NCBI RefSeq assembly: GCF_001719045.1
Contig: NZ_CP015423.1
Location: forward strand, 4,091,501 to 4,155,500
Reading direction: 5' to 3'
Length of the DNA: 64,000 nucleotides
Origin: Paenibacillus polymyxa
GTDB taxonomy: Bacteria; Bacillota; Bacilli; Paenibacillales; Paenibacillaceae
Shown here: piece by piece, positions 27,023-36,320 of the stretch
Layout: every line of letters starts with the position of its first letter
How positions within the stretch are numbered: position 1 is the stretch's first letter
Notes under the pieces: generated by a model
The model's database searches: none
What the model saw: the letters and a program-made list of their open reading frames with translations, nothing else
What the model was told of the DNA's origin: nothing
Made by a program: the position numbers and the translations under genes

Positions 27023-27139
27023 AGGATTTTGCATAAGTCCCAAGAGCGCTTTTCAAATCAGCAATATAGAGATCGAAGTGATCTAGTTCGTCTATATAAT
27101 GTATTTTTGAGCGTTGGGAATGAAGTTATGCAAAATATT
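27023..27139. repeat. Dispersed palindromic element, copy 2 (long form, inverted)
   Basis: It begins AGGATTTTGCATAA and ends TTATGCAAAATATT, with the core TGATCTAGTTCGTCTATAT, the exact complement of the core in copy 1. The rest of the gap 26817-27173 holds only the promoters of the two divergent genes. Confidence 0.7.
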
Positions 27140-27173
27140 GATATTGAAATATAGATAGAAAAGGGGAACCACG

Positions 27174-29165
27174 ATGAGAAAAGCAACGAAGATTTTGCTG
27201 GCAGTATCTATGGTATGTGGAGCGGTGGTGGGAACTGCGTTAAACAATGGAGAAACAGCAGTAGCGGCAAATGTAACGACGAACAACACTTGGAAAAACG
27301 CTAAAATTATAGACGTGATCGACCGGAATAACTACATACTGGATGATGGTTCTTTATGGAGAAAGAGTATAGATGGCCCGGTTATTGAGAAATTGAATTT
27401 GAAAGGCATTACAGGCAGTAAAGACAAGAGCCAAGGTTATTATGGCTGGACTGAGGACGGGAAGGTAGCTATCTGGGATGATAACTCCGACCCAAAAGTG
27501 ACGGCTCAATCCTCAGGAGTTAAAGAAATTACAGGTGAGGGTTTGGCTATTAAAACCGATGGGACGATCTCCTGGGGAAGAGAACAGGTTGAGGGAATAT
27601 CGGATGCTATAGATGGTGATAAGGTAAGTACCTACTTTACGGTTCTTACTCGATCCGGTGATGTATGGTATTCCACAGGGTACGAAGAATCTAAGCCCCG
27701 CAAGATAGGTCATGTAGATGGTGCGCTTGATATCAAAATGAGTACGGCGTATGCTGCAGTACTTAAGGAAGATGGCCATGTCACGATGCTGGATATGCTG
27801 ACCAATGAACCACCGCGCGAAGTGGGAAGTGATATTGCTTCGATTTTATGGAAAAAAGATACACATGTCTTGATTACTGTACATCATGACGGGACTGTAT
27901 GGAGCTATGACCGAATGAAGAAATATCCAGCTGTGCAGCTTAGCGGGTTATCTAATGTTGCACGGTTGGTTGATTCGCCTGACGAGCTTTTTGCACAATT
28001 AAAGGATGGCTCTTGGGTCGGCTATAAGGACGGAATCACGACTGCGCTGAGCTTGCCTACATTAACGGGTATGTCCTTGTTGACGACCTCCAAAGAGGCT
28101 GCCATCGGCGATACGATTCAATTAAATGTACAAGAGACATATTCGAACGGTTATCGACTAACACGTCATCCCGAAGCTAGTGAGATTGAAGTGGAGAAAC
28201 CGCAGGTTGCCGAGCTACAGCAGAATGGTTCCGGTACACTCAAAGTAAGGGGCATTGGAAGCACATCCGTAGCTCTGCGGACCGAAGGAATACCCTCTTC
28301 TTTTACACTAAAGGTTTCGTCCGATCAAACCTTGACCGGGGCGGCTATACTGAACGGTAATGTGTATTTGCCTGTGCAGTCGGTGTTCAAGACGCTGGGT
28401 GGATCTGTTACCGTGGCGAACCAGACCTTTACGATCAAGCTGGGTAAAAACAATATCGTACTCCAAAAAGGGAGTTCCACCGCAATGGTGAATGGTAAAC
28501 CTGTTGCACTGAAGGGCAAGGTTCAAACGGTTAACGGACAGGTTGTATTCCCGGGAACATTACTGACCGATCTGAAGTTGGGCGGATTCAAATGGAATCG
28601 TGACCGTCAGCAAGGAGAATTATCTGTGGGCGCTACCAAGCTGGTCATTGAGACGCCGGAAACGGCAAAAATTATCAGAGCCATTGATCTGGGCAGTCTG
28701 TCCAAATTAATTGGCAAAACCTATTGGGTCAATAACTTCTATAGCGCTGGAGAGCGATTTGGCAAGGTAACAGTTAAAGATATCGAAGTCAGCACGGACC
28801 CGAACGGTGTTAAATCTTACGAAGTTATTTTCCAGGGGGCCAATGGCGAAACTTATAACACGTTTTCCATCATCGGAGCTTCACGCATTCCACAAATGCT
28901 GTCTGATCCCGATCAATTTCTGACTTACGATCCGTACAAGAAATACCAATGGTCGCAAGCCATCTGGAACAAGATTAAAAATAATGAGGTAAGCTTGGGC
29001 ATGAATACGACGCAGGTGCAGTTCGCATGGGGAAACCCAACGGTCAGAGAAAAGGGGGCTGCTTCAAACGGAACTCAAGTCGAAGCCTGGGTATACGGCA
29101 ACCGTAGTCTTTATTTCAAGGCGGTAGCTTTCGTGAATGGCAAAGTCATAGAAGTATGGCTGTAG
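27174..29165 (+). CDS. Secreted protein with RCC1-like repeats and a stalk domain
   Basis: 663 residues. A signal peptide (about 1-33) is cleaved near VAAN. Residues 40-310 hold RCC1-type blades with recurring DGSLW/DGTISWG/SGDVW/DGTVWSY motifs. An Ig-like segment follows (about 315-395), then a copper-amine-oxidase-N-like stalk domain (LPVQSVFKTLGG ... VNGKPVALKG ... WNRDRQQGEL, about 405-500). The end is an unrecognised domain of about 150 residues. It is probably exported and surface-associated. Paenibacilli often carry families of stalk proteins. No operon partner. Confidence 0.75.
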   Translation: MRKATKILLAVSMVCGAVVGTALNNGETAVAANVTTNNTWKNAKIIDVIDRNNYILDDGSLWRKSIDGPVIEKLNLKGITGSKDKSQGYYGWTEDGKVAIWDDNSDPKVTAQSSGVKEITGEGLAIKTDGTISWGREQVEGISDAIDGDKVSTYFTVLTRSGDVWYSTGYEESKPRKIGHVDGALDIKMSTAYAAVLKEDGHVTMLDMLTNEPPREVGSDIASILWKKDTHVLITVHHDGTVWSYDRMKKYPAVQLSGLSNVARLVDSPDELFAQLKDGSWVGYKDGITTALSLPTLTGMSLLTTSKEAAIGDTIQLNVQETYSNGYRLTRHPEASEIEVEKPQVAELQQNGSGTLKVRGIGSTSVALRTEGIPSSFTLKVSSDQTLTGAAILNGNVYLPVQSVFKTLGGSVTVANQTFTIKLGKNNIVLQKGSSTAMVNGKPVALKGKVQTVNGQVVFPGTLLTDLKLGGFKWNRDRQQGELSVGATKLVIETPETAKIIRAIDLGSLSKLIGKTYWVNNFYSAGERFGKVTVKDIEVSTDPNGVKSYEVIFQGANGETYNTFSIIGASRIPQMLSDPDQFLTYDPYKKYQWSQAIWNKIKNNEVSLGMNTTQVQFAWGNPTVREKGAASNGTQVEAWVYGNRSLYFKAVAFVNGKVIEVWL

Positions 29166-29196
29166 GGTAGCTGGTTTTTCTATAACGGTTTGAACG

Positions 29197-29242
29197 AGGT
29201 GTCTCCAGAGTCGTATATACGGCTCTTGGGATGCCTTTTTTT
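29197..29242 (+). terminator. Terminator after the stalk-domain gene
   Basis: A stem of AGGTGTCTCCAGAGTCGTA with TACGGCTCTTGGGATGCCT, including G-U pairs, and seven T after it. Confidence 0.75.
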
Positions 29243-29369
29243 CATTTAACACAACTAAGCTCTTGATTTAACAAACTTAAGATATGATTCTTTATGTCAT
29301 ACATCTTGTTATATAGATAATAGCTCCGTAGAGAAAGTATGAAGAGCACAAGAGAAGAGAGGATCTGAT

Positions 29370-31142
29370 TTGAGAATGAAATCGCTAAGGAAACCACTAT
29401 CAGTTGCACTACTATCTTTACCATTACTTCTAGGTTCCCTGGGTGGAAGTTATGCGAGTGCGGCAACCCTACCAACAACGGTAACTCCAACAGAACCGTC
29501 ATGGGGATACTTCGTAGATCATTATAAAAATAATAGTTCTGCAAATAAGACGGAAAGCTCTAATCCGACCCTCGGGTTGCTCTCCGAATTTAATAAGTTT
29601 TGGACTCCGGGCGCTACCTGGGATACAGGTACCAAGCTAAACGGTAGCGTGCTGGACGCCAATATTCAAAAAGTGATTGATATAGCTGCCCGTCGCACTT
29701 CCAGTGAGGCTGATGCAGCTTATTTGGATGATCGCAGAAATCAGAGCTACAGTGTGATCGACGGGCTGGGTTCGCTCACTGATGTATATCGAAAGAATGC
29801 AGGTGCCACGACAACGATCAACGATATTCCGGCAGATGCTCTGACTAAGAAATACGAAGATGAGGGAACGAATGCTGGGAGTACAAGCTCCAATCTTGGC
29901 AACATCGTAAATCTGGTAAATACCTTGCGCGGGGAATACTCTACGACGAACCCGGCTAAGTCTTATTTTAGCTATCCTCGCCCGTTTCGCTGGAGCGATA
30001 ACTCAGTAGTTGTTCCGAGCCTTATTCCCGCTCTCAAAGCTGATGCTACTAGCGATGGCGGCTTTCCTAGCGGTCATACCAATGCTGCGTATCTCAGTTC
30101 TATTGCTATGGCCTATGCCGTGCCGGAGCGTTATCAAGAACTGCTGACGCGAGCTTCGGAGCTGGGCAATAACCGTGTTGTTGCTGGTATGCATTCACCG
30201 CTTGATGTTATGGGAGGGCGTGTCATGGCAACGGCGATGGCGGCTGCTATCCTGTCTGATCCAGCCAATAGCAGCTTGAAGAAAGCCGCTTATCAGGATG
30301 CTCGTAAACAACTGCTGTCTCAAAAAGGTACAGCTCCAGATCGGTTCAGCAATTATGTCACAAACAAAAAAAATTATAATCAACGATTAACATACGGATT
30401 CAGCCAGGTTAATCCAACTACGACACCAATGACAGTGCCTAAGGGAGCTGAGGTATTGTTGGAGACACGCTTGCCTTACCTGGATAGCACACAACGTCGT
30501 TGGGTTTTGGCTACTACAGGGATTCCTTCCGGCTATCCTGTACTTGATGCTGAGGGATGGGGACGATTGAACCTGTTTTCAGCTGCGGATGGCTACGGTG
30601 CTTTCGCCAATAATGTGACGGTGAATATGGACGCTTCCAAAGGCGGTTTCAATGCATTGGATCGCTGGCGCAATAATATCTCTGGTGTTGGAAAGCTGAC
30701 TAAAAAGGGAACAGGTACGTTGAAGCTAATGGGGAACAATACGTATTCCGGCGGTACACAGATCGACCAAGGTACTTTGGAGGGAACTTCGGAAACGGCT
30801 TTCGGAAGTGGTGGAATTACGAATAACGGGGGAACTCTTCTTAAAAATGCTGCTGGAAAGCTGATTATTGGCGGAAATTACAGACAATCTGCCAAGGGAA
30901 CACTTGAGCTTAACCTGCGCAGTAAAAATGATGTACTCAAAATAAAGGGAACAGCTATACTCAACGGAAAATTACGTCTGAATTTTTCTAACAAATATGT
31001 ACCGGCTAATGGTGCTACGATCTTAACTTATGCTAAACGGAATGGAGCATTTTCTTCGATTGAAACGGTAGGTTTACCAAGCAATTATAAAATGAAGGTT
31101 ATCTATACAGCTGACAGTGCTCAGTTGAAAGTCACTAAGTAA
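29370..31142 (+). CDS. Secreted PAP2-type acid phosphatase with autotransporter-type repeat
   Basis: 590 residues. Signal peptide about 1-32. The phosphatase core carries the PAP2/class A acid phosphatase motifs FPSGHTNAAY (about 229-238) and NNRVVAGMHSPLDVMGGR, while YFSYPRPFRW lies before them. The C-terminal 150 residues contain a beta-strand repeat (LTKKGTGTLKLMGNNTYSGG) of the kind found in autotransporter passengers, unusual in a Gram-positive. It should release phosphate from external organic phosphates. The start is TTG at 29370 behind AGAGG; ATG at 29376 is an alternative. Confidence 0.85.
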   Translation: MRMKSLRKPLSVALLSLPLLLGSLGGSYASAATLPTTVTPTEPSWGYFVDHYKNNSSANKTESSNPTLGLLSEFNKFWTPGATWDTGTKLNGSVLDANIQKVIDIAARRTSSEADAAYLDDRRNQSYSVIDGLGSLTDVYRKNAGATTTINDIPADALTKKYEDEGTNAGSTSSNLGNIVNLVNTLRGEYSTTNPAKSYFSYPRPFRWSDNSVVVPSLIPALKADATSDGGFPSGHTNAAYLSSIAMAYAVPERYQELLTRASELGNNRVVAGMHSPLDVMGGRVMATAMAAAILSDPANSSLKKAAYQDARKQLLSQKGTAPDRFSNYVTNKKNYNQRLTYGFSQVNPTTTPMTVPKGAEVLLETRLPYLDSTQRRWVLATTGIPSGYPVLDAEGWGRLNLFSAADGYGAFANNVTVNMDASKGGFNALDRWRNNISGVGKLTKKGTGTLKLMGNNTYSGGTQIDQGTLEGTSETAFGSGGITNNGGTLLKNAAGKLIIGGNYRQSAKGTLELNLRSKNDVLKIKGTAILNGKLRLNFSNKYVPANGATILTYAKRNGAFSSIETVGLPSNYKMKVIYTADSAQLKVTK

Positions 31143-31171
31143 AACGTAATTAACTCTCTATACAACAATTG

Positions 31172-31242
31172 AAGTGCACCTTTAAAATACATGGGGATAA
31201 ACCAGAAGGTTATCCCAACGTGTATTCTAGGGGTGCACTTTA
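31172..31242. terminator. Long hairpin after the phosphatase gene
   Basis: AAGTGCACC...GGGATAA pairs with TTATCCC...GGTGCACTT over about 30 bases with mismatches. It lies between the phosphatase stop and the convergent queF stop. Confidence 0.55.
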
Positions 31243-31267
31243 TGGTTTAAGGATAGGGAGTATTAGC

Positions 31268-31765
31268 TTAACGGTTATCGATCTTTTCCGGGTACATATC
31301 ATGGTTCATCATGCGGTGCTCCGCTATCTGTTCATACTTCGTTCCTGGCTTGCCGTAGTTGGTATACGGATCGATAGAGATGCCACCGCGTGGCGTGAAT
31401 TTGCCCCATACTTCAATGTAGCGAGGGTCCATCAGCTTAATCAAGTCATTCATGATGATATTGACGCAGTCTTCATGGAAATCGCCGTGGTTACGGAAGC
31501 TGAACAGGTACAGCTTAAGGGATTTGCTTTCTACCATTTTAATATCGGGAATGTAGCTGATGTAGATGGTTGCAAAATCAGGCTGTCCTGTAATCGGGCA
31601 CAGGCTGGTGAACTCCGGGCAATTGAACTTTACAAAATAATCCCGATACGGATGTTTATTATCAAAGCTTTCGAGAATGGCGGGATCATAGGCAAAAGTG
31701 TATTGTGTGCCTTGATTGCCAAGTAGGGTAACGTCGGTCATTTCTTCGGGTGTTCTTCCGGTCAT
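31268..31765 (-). CDS. queF: NADPH-dependent 7-cyano-7-deazaguanine reductase
   Basis: 165 residues, the short unimodular QueF. It reduces preQ0 to preQ1 in queuosine synthesis. The catalytic Cys lies in [11 protein letters not shown] and the QueF motif is [16 protein letters not shown], followed by FHEDC. The start follows AAGGAG. It points the same way as queC-queD-queE but is separated from queE by 413 bases with inverted repeats, so it may have its own promoter. Confidence 0.97.
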   Translation of the reverse strand: MTGRTPEEMTDVTLLGNQGTQYTFAYDPAILESFDNKHPYRDYFVKFNCPEFTSLCPITGQPDFATIYISYIPDIKMVESKSLKLYLFSFRNHGDFHEDCVNIIMNDLIKLMDPRYIEVWGKFTPRGGISIDPYTNYGKPGTKYEQIAEHRMMNHDMYPEKIDNR

Positions 31766-31841
31766 ATGGATGAGGCTCCTTATAGTTGGTTTAGTGGTAA
31801 AAGGAATAGGGAGTTATGGTGTGAGGGTTAGGTGACGCTCC

Positions 31842-31963
31842 GCGAAGGATTTGAGCTTCCGATCGCTGTTGAAATGGGATTCTTTCTGATGATTTGAAAG
31901 ATATAGGTTAGAATCCCATTTCAAAGGCGAACGCTATCGCTTCTCCAGCTTCAAATCCTCCGC
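31842..31963. repeat. Large nested inverted repeat
   Basis: The inner arms TTGAAATGGGATTCT (31869-31883) and AGAATCCCATTTCAA (31910-31924) are perfect. The outer arms GCGaAGGATTTGA (31842-31854) and TCAAATCCTcCGC (31951-31963) match with one mismatch. It lies in the queE-queF gap with no coding potential. It may be a MITE-like insertion or an RNA structure. Confidence 0.65.
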
Positions 31964-32067
31964 TTCGCTGCCGACCGCCGTCACCACCATAAAGTCCCTA
32001 CCCGTTTACATATTGGTTGGGGCAGAAGTGAATATGCTCGCTCCTATATGAAAGGAGCGTTATTTTG

Positions 32068-32101
32068 CGAGAAACCCCGCCCTCACGGACGTGGGTTTCT
32101 C
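32068..32101. terminator. Hairpin in the queE-queF gap
   Basis: GAGAAACCC/GGGTTTCTC stem. The T-rich side is on the plus strand; on the minus strand it would follow queE as a weak terminator. Confidence 0.4.
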
Positions 32102-32178
32102 TTGTTTTATAGCTTCGACTAATTTGGCGTAACTTGTGTATCACATACAGCTCATACGGAATATATTACATATAAGTG

Positions 32179-33042
32179 TTATACGCCGCGTTTGTTGCCC
32201 CATACGAGGGTGTGGAGCTGTGGGAGTACTCTTACGTCGTTTAGTCGGGAATCGTCCATGACACGGTCGATAAGCCATTCATAACGATGGAGTAGGGACT
32301 CCGCAATCTGTCCGGTGTTCTCCGTGTTCACATCTGGATTACCCGTCTGGAGGAACAAGGGTACGTGTGGATAGCGCTCGTGAACGGTGCGGGCGTAGGC
32401 AAGATCGGTGTCATCGAAGATGACGACCTTCAAGCTGCAAGCTCCGGTATAGAGCCGCGCAGATTCATTAGCGGGTTCCTTCAAGCCTGTTGCGGTTGGG
32501 ACGTTGGACGTAGCTCGGGACTCGCCAGCCATCTTCCGGTTTGACAGACGGGCGACGATATCATCCAGCACATCCCAGTTGGTCGTCATACCCGAGCTGG
32601 GTGGCTTCGGGGATAGGGTTACCTCATCGATATCGTACAGCCATTCCTGCCAGCGGGAGCCTTGTGTTTCGACAGCGGTGGCAGTGCCTTGGCTGCGTAG
32701 CAGGGTGATTAGCTCCCCAAGCTGCGGTAGCAGGGCAGGATTGCCTCCAGAAAAGGTCACATGCGAAAACCGTTCGCCACCGATGGCCTTCAGCTCCTGC
32801 CAAATGTCTGTGGCACTCAGACGACGGATCTGATCCTTGGAGCTGCCGTCCCAGGTAAAGGAGGAGTCACACCACGAGCAATGGTAATCGCAGCCTGCGG
32901 TACGAACAAACATCGTCTTACGACCAATGACCATCCCTTCGCCCTGAACGGTGGGACCAAACACCTCCAGTACGGGAATAGGGGCTATTTGGGTCCCGTG
33001 GGAGGCTATCATGGGTTGGTGAGTAGTCATGGTATTACTCAT
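32179..33042 (-). CDS. queE: 7-carboxy-7-deazaguanine synthase (radical SAM)
   Basis: 287 residues. It converts carboxytetrahydropterin to carboxydeazaguanine. The radical SAM cluster motif is Cys-x3-Cys-x2-Cys in TAGCDYHCSWCDSSF, preceded by the substrate motif GPTVQGEG. A low-complexity insertion (about 190-220) is not conserved in the core. The start at 33042 overlaps the queD stop by 8 bases, giving translational coupling; a longer reading to 33141 lies inside queD and lacks a ribosome site. Confidence 0.93.
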   Translation of the reverse strand: MSNTMTTHQPMIASHGTQIAPIPVLEVFGPTVQGEGMVIGRKTMFVRTAGCDYHCSWCDSSFTWDGSSKDQIRRLSATDIWQELKAIGGERFSHVTFSGGNPALLPQLGELITLLRSQGTATAVETQGSRWQEWLYDIDEVTLSPKPPSSGMTTNWDVLDDIVARLSNRKMAGESRATSNVPTATGLKEPANESARLYTGACSLKVVIFDDTDLAYARTVHERYPHVPLFLQTGNPDVNTENTGQIAESLLHRYEWLIDRVMDDSRLNDVRVLPQLHTLVWGNKRGV

Positions 33043-33526
33043 CGAGCATCCACTCCCGTCGGAACTCGGCGTAGCTGGTAGGTGTCTCGAACAACCGTAC
33101 AAACTCGGTACGTCCACCTTCGACACGGTTGCAGTATGCATCCGAGGTCAAGGCTGACTCCATTTGTTCAAAGATCCAGACGACCATATTTTCCGCCGTT
33201 GTATTCATTGGAGGAAGCGTCTCATTCAAGTAACGATGGTCTAGAAAAGGTTCAATCCGCTCTTTCCAGATCGTTTTGATGTCACCAAAATCCAGCGTTA
33301 GACCCGTTTCGCCCGGTATACCGCTTATGCCAAAAACGACGATGTAGGTATGACCGTGCAGATTTTTGCATTTGCCTTCGTAGCAGTGCAAATGATGTGC
33401 TGCATCGAATGTAAATTGTTTGCTGACCAATACACGTTTGCGGTGATAACGCAGCTGAGAGTGACTAATGTCTGTCCCGAACTGCTGGAGCTTGTCGACA
33501 ATGCGAAAGGTACCTGGCTCACGCAT
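33035..33526 (-). CDS. queD: 6-carboxytetrahydropterin synthase
   Basis: 163 residues. It makes carboxytetrahydropterin from dihydroneopterin triphosphate. The zinc-binding His residues are in [22 protein letters not shown], shown here as [12 protein letters not shown] and NLHGHT, with the catalytic Cys between. LDFGDIK and LDHRYLN are also typical. The start at 33526 follows AAGGAG and overlaps the end of queC by 8 bases; an upstream extension to 33628 would overlap queC deeply. Confidence 0.95.
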   Translation of the reverse strand: MREPGTFRIVDKLQQFGTDISHSQLRYHRKRVLVSKQFTFDAAHHLHCYEGKCKNLHGHTYIVVFGISGIPGETGLTLDFGDIKTIWKERIEPFLDHRYLNETLPPMNTTAENMVVWIFEQMESALTSDAYCNRVEGGRTEFVRLFETPTSYAEFRREWMLDE

Positions 33527-34202
33527 GACCTTCAACTCCTTGGGAGGAAGCTCCGCGCATCGCGAGATATTGCTCGAGTCCAGCACGGCGAAGTTTGCAA
33601 GCAGGGCATTCGCCACAGCCGTCGCCAATGACGCCGTTATAGCACGTTAGTGTACGTGTTCTTACAAATTCAAAAGCTTTCAGCTCATCGGCCATCTGCC
33701 AGGTTTCGGCCTTGTTCAGCCACATGAGCGGGGTATGAATCACAAAGGGATAGTCCATCGAAAGGTTCAGTGTGACGTTCAGCGATTTGATAAAAGAATC
33801 CCGGCAATCGGGATAGCCGCTGAAATCCGTCTCACAAACGCCTGTAATCAAGTGGCGCGCTCCTTTTTGCTTGGCGAGAACTCCCGCGAAGCTCAGGAAC
33901 AGAAGGTTGCGACCGTCTACAAAGGTGCTAGGCAGTTCGCCTTCCTGTTGTGTAATGTCAATGTCGGTGCGTGTGAGGGCATTAGGGGCTAGTTGATTAA
34001 GCAGGCTCATATCCAGTACCGTTTGCGGAACACCTAGTTCACGGGCGATTCCAGCGGCTACTTCGATTTCCTGCTTGTGGCGTTGACCGTAATCGAACGT
34101 CACGGTTTCTACTTCAGCAAAATGTTTTTTTGCCCAAAATAAACAGGTTGTGCTGTCTTGGCCGCCGCTGAATACGACGACTGCTTTTTCGTTTGCAAAC
34201 AT
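33519..34202 (-). CDS. queC: 7-cyano-7-deazaguanine synthase
   Basis: 227 residues. It converts carboxydeazaguanine to preQ0 using ATP and ammonia. The PP-loop is [10 protein letters not shown]; the zinc site is at the C-terminus in [11 protein letters not shown]. It is first in the queC-queD-queE operon and sits behind a preQ1-I riboswitch with a terminator. The start at 34202 follows GAGAGG; an upstream in-frame ATG at 34241 lacks a ribosome site. Confidence 0.96.
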   Translation of the reverse strand: MFANEKAVVVFSGGQDSTTCLFWAKKHFAEVETVTFDYGQRHKQEIEVAAGIARELGVPQTVLDMSLLNQLAPNALTRTDIDITQQEGELPSTFVDGRNLLFLSFAGVLAKQKGARHLITGVCETDFSGYPDCRDSFIKSLNVTLNLSMDYPFVIHTPLMWLNKAETWQMADELKAFEFVRTRTLTCYNGVIGDGCGECPACKLRRAGLEQYLAMRGASSQGVEGHA

Positions 34203-34287
34203 AAAAAAACCTCTCGATCTTCTTGGAATGGTGCAAGACACGGAGTCTTGTCACTTGGAAGAAGGAGAGTTCTTGAACCGACTTCAA

Positions 34288-34338
34288 CAAAAAACAGGCC
34301 TTGCCCCGCGAATTCATTTTTCTTGCGGAGGACAAAGC
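34288..34338 (-). terminator. Riboswitch-controlled terminator before queC
   Basis: On the minus strand, an imperfect GC-rich stem (CTTTGTCCTCCGC with GCGGGGCAAGG) ends in six T. It starts a few bases after the preQ1 aptamer, so ligand binding should promote this stem and stop queC transcription. Confidence 0.7.
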
Positions 34339-34342
34339 ATCG

Positions 34343-34377
34343 TTAGTTTTTTATAGAGGGAGTTCGCGAACCTCTCC
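34343..34377 (-). promoter_or_regulatory. preQ1-I riboswitch aptamer
   Basis: The minus strand reads AGAGGTTCGCGAACTCCCTC followed by TATAAAAAACTAA. This is the class I preQ1 consensus: P1 stem, C-rich loop, and the A-rich tail that forms the pseudoknot. It lies about 60 bases after the likely transcription start. Confidence 0.93.
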
Positions 34378-34442
34378 CATGCATGACGCATGGATTTTCT
34401 TCATTAGTATCTGCCACGAGGACAGACGGCTTTAGCATTGTC

Positions 34443-34471
34443 ATTATAGCATGGCAGGGCTATTTGATAAA
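34443..34471 (-). promoter_or_regulatory. Likely SigA promoter of queC
   Basis: On the minus strand a perfect -10 TATAAT (34443-34448) has TTTATC 17 bases upstream as a weak -35. It overlaps the 3' end of the AIM24-like gene. Confidence 0.55.
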
Positions 34472-35164
34472 CACTCCACCAAATGGAATGACTTCCCGTA
34501 AAAAGCGCTTGATCACGCCATCGTCGTTCATATCCTGTTGGAGCCGCCGATGATGTTCCCCGGCATGGAATAGTACGGTACCCTGTCCGGTCATTTTAAA
34601 ATGATAGTTCATATGCTGGCTGGCCAGATGGTTGCCGTACACGGTCAACTCCAGTTTGGCGTTTTCGGGATAGGCAATGACGCTGCTCGCATCCACATAT
34701 ATCGGCTCTGTCGGATGAAGCTGTTCTTGACATACCAATCCCTGTGTCAAAAGACCGATTTGACCCACACCGTCAAATTTCATTTTTATAACATCGCGGC
34801 TAAACAACATGTTTTTCATGCTTAGCAGCTTGGTACGCATTTGAATACCGGAGCTGTACCAGAACAGGTTGCGAAAATCGTATAACAGATCATCGCTTCC
34901 TTCAAGCTTAATCATTTTTAGACTAAAGCCAGGTGGAAGTGCGGCAATTAGGCGACAAGCACCTGTGAAATCGGCCTGAATCAGTTTGTGTTTGCGATAC
35001 ATGCCCTTTATATTCATTAGTTTATCACTACGGCCTGAGCTGGGTCCGCGGTATGCGATGATTTGCTGCGGATGCAGAACGTGCAGCTTTTCTCCTTCCG
35101 CCAGATCGAGCGTTACGACCGAACCGACGCTTTCATCATGGTGTTGTCCTGCTTGTATGTCCAT
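34460..35164 (-). CDS. AIM24-family protein
   Basis: A 234-residue beta-rich protein of the AIM24/TRAP-like family, with FTGACRLIAALPPGFSLKMI and IYVDASSVIAYPENA. In fungi AIM24 is mitochondrial; in bacteria the function is unknown. It is upstream of queC in the same direction but has no link to queuosine. The start follows AAAGGATGAAAGG. Confidence 0.75.
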   Translation of the reverse strand: MDIQAGQHHDESVGSVVTLDLAEGEKLHVLHPQQIIAYRGPSSGRSDKLMNIKGMYRKHKLIQADFTGACRLIAALPPGFSLKMIKLEGSDDLLYDFRNLFWYSSGIQMRTKLLSMKNMLFSRDVIKMKFDGVGQIGLLTQGLVCQEQLHPTEPIYVDASSVIAYPENAKLELTVYGNHLASQHMNYHFKMTGQGTVLFHAGEHHRRLQQDMNDDGVIKRFLREVIPFGGVFIK

Positions 35165-35189
35165 TCAGACCTTTCATCCTTTCAGGCAG

Positions 35190-35630
35190 TTAGTATCTTC
35201 CCGAACGTCGACGCATCCCGTAACGCAGCAGTCGGATACCGATAAAATAACCGGCCAGCAGAATTATAGCTGTGATGATGAGCATTTTATTTCGGTGTGA
35301 AGCCTGATCACGTTGGGTTTGAAGATTTTTTAATTCTGTGACAGTGTCAGTCAGCTTGCGGTTTTGCTCCAGTAATTGGGCGTTTTGCTCTTGATAGGCT
35401 TCTAAGCTGTTACGGGCCTTCTCCAGATCCTCCTGTGTTTGTCGGTAGCTTTCCTTGAGCTGATACACATCACCGGGCAACCGCGAAAATTGCTCGAAGC
35501 CTTGGTACACATCATCCCAATAAGCAGCATGTACTTCGGGTACACGAGTTATCCCAAAAATAAACAAAAGTGCTATAGCAGCGCAGACAATGCGGCGGTA
35601 CAAAGCAAAACGACAAGTTGGTCGTGCCAA
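35190..35630 (-). CDS. Small membrane protein with coiled coil
   Basis: 146 residues. A signal peptide or first helix (about 12-30) ends near VHAAYW, a coiled coil rich in Gln and Glu follows (about 55-110), then a C-terminal membrane helix (about 113-132) and a basic tail. Function unknown. TTG at 35630 behind AAGGGGG is the likely start; the ATG-less extension upstream has none. It lies 25 bases before the AIM24-like gene and may share its mRNA. Confidence 0.65.
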   Translation of the reverse strand: MARPTCRFALYRRIVCAAIALLFIFGITRVPEVHAAYWDDVYQGFEQFSRLPGDVYQLKESYRQTQEDLEKARNSLEAYQEQNAQLLEQNRKLTDTVTELKNLQTQRDQASHRNKMLIITAIILLAGYFIGIRLLRYGMRRRSGRY

Positions 35631-35943
35631 GAGATGTTCCCCCTTTTGATAAACCAAGATGTTAGATGATATAGATCATTACCCATATGACATGGTTACG
35701 TATAATATAACGATTCGGATGCAGATTTTAGAATAAACGGACGACAAATATGAAGAAAATGTTCTCAAAAAAAGTCGATATATTAGTTTAAGTGTACCTT
35801 AAAACGGGTATATCAAGGAAGCGGCAACATTCCGGCATTTTTCCCAGCATACGAGTAAAGAACGATCCGCACTGATCAGGGGCTTAAGTTGAATAAATGA
35901 ACTGAAATATATTAAAAATTGATATAAAAGGAGATTTTGCAAG

Positions 35944-36099
35944 ATGAATGAGAGAGAACAAAACTATAAAACTTTAAAAATCACTGTAAATGGAAAGCCG
36001 TTATCAAAGGATCTCGTCGTAGATAGCACTACTTTTGCTCCTATATCTGATATTTGCACAAAAACGAATGTTTCTTTAACAGAAACTACAATCTCATAA
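35944..36099 (+). CDS. Small protein resembling a stalk-domain fragment
   Basis: A 51-residue reading frame behind AAAGGAG (10-base spacing). KITVNGKPLSKDLVVDSTTF resembles the first strands of copper-amine-oxidase-N-like stalk domains, but the protein then ends. It is followed by a strong terminator, which supports it being a real transcript. It could be a true small protein or the remnant of a stalk gene. Confidence 0.55.
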   Translation: MNEREQNYKTLKITVNGKPLSKDLVVDSTTFAPISDICTKTNVSLTETTIS

Positions 36100-36123
36100 G
36101 TAAATATAGAAGTAGACTATAAT

Positions 36124-36151
36124 ATAGCCCGGCATACGCCGGGCTATTTTT
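36124..36151 (+). terminator. Terminator after the 51-residue gene
   Basis: ATAGCCCGGC/GCCGGGCTAT perfect stem with a 4-base loop and T run. Confidence 0.9.
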
Positions 36152-36320
36152 GCGCATTCATGTAATTCAAATGGTTTAAAATGTTATTTACCAAACTAGG
36201 TCCCCCTTCATAAAGATTCCCATGTATAATTTTCACAATCAAACATACGTTCCCTGACAATATAGTGTCAGATAACACTGTTAATTTAGAGTTACATGTT
36301 CTTTTAGGGGGAATTTACCA

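Noticed and set aside
31169..31726. Plus-strand open frame opposite queF
   Set aside because: It lies antisense to the highly conserved queF gene and includes the hairpin at its start.
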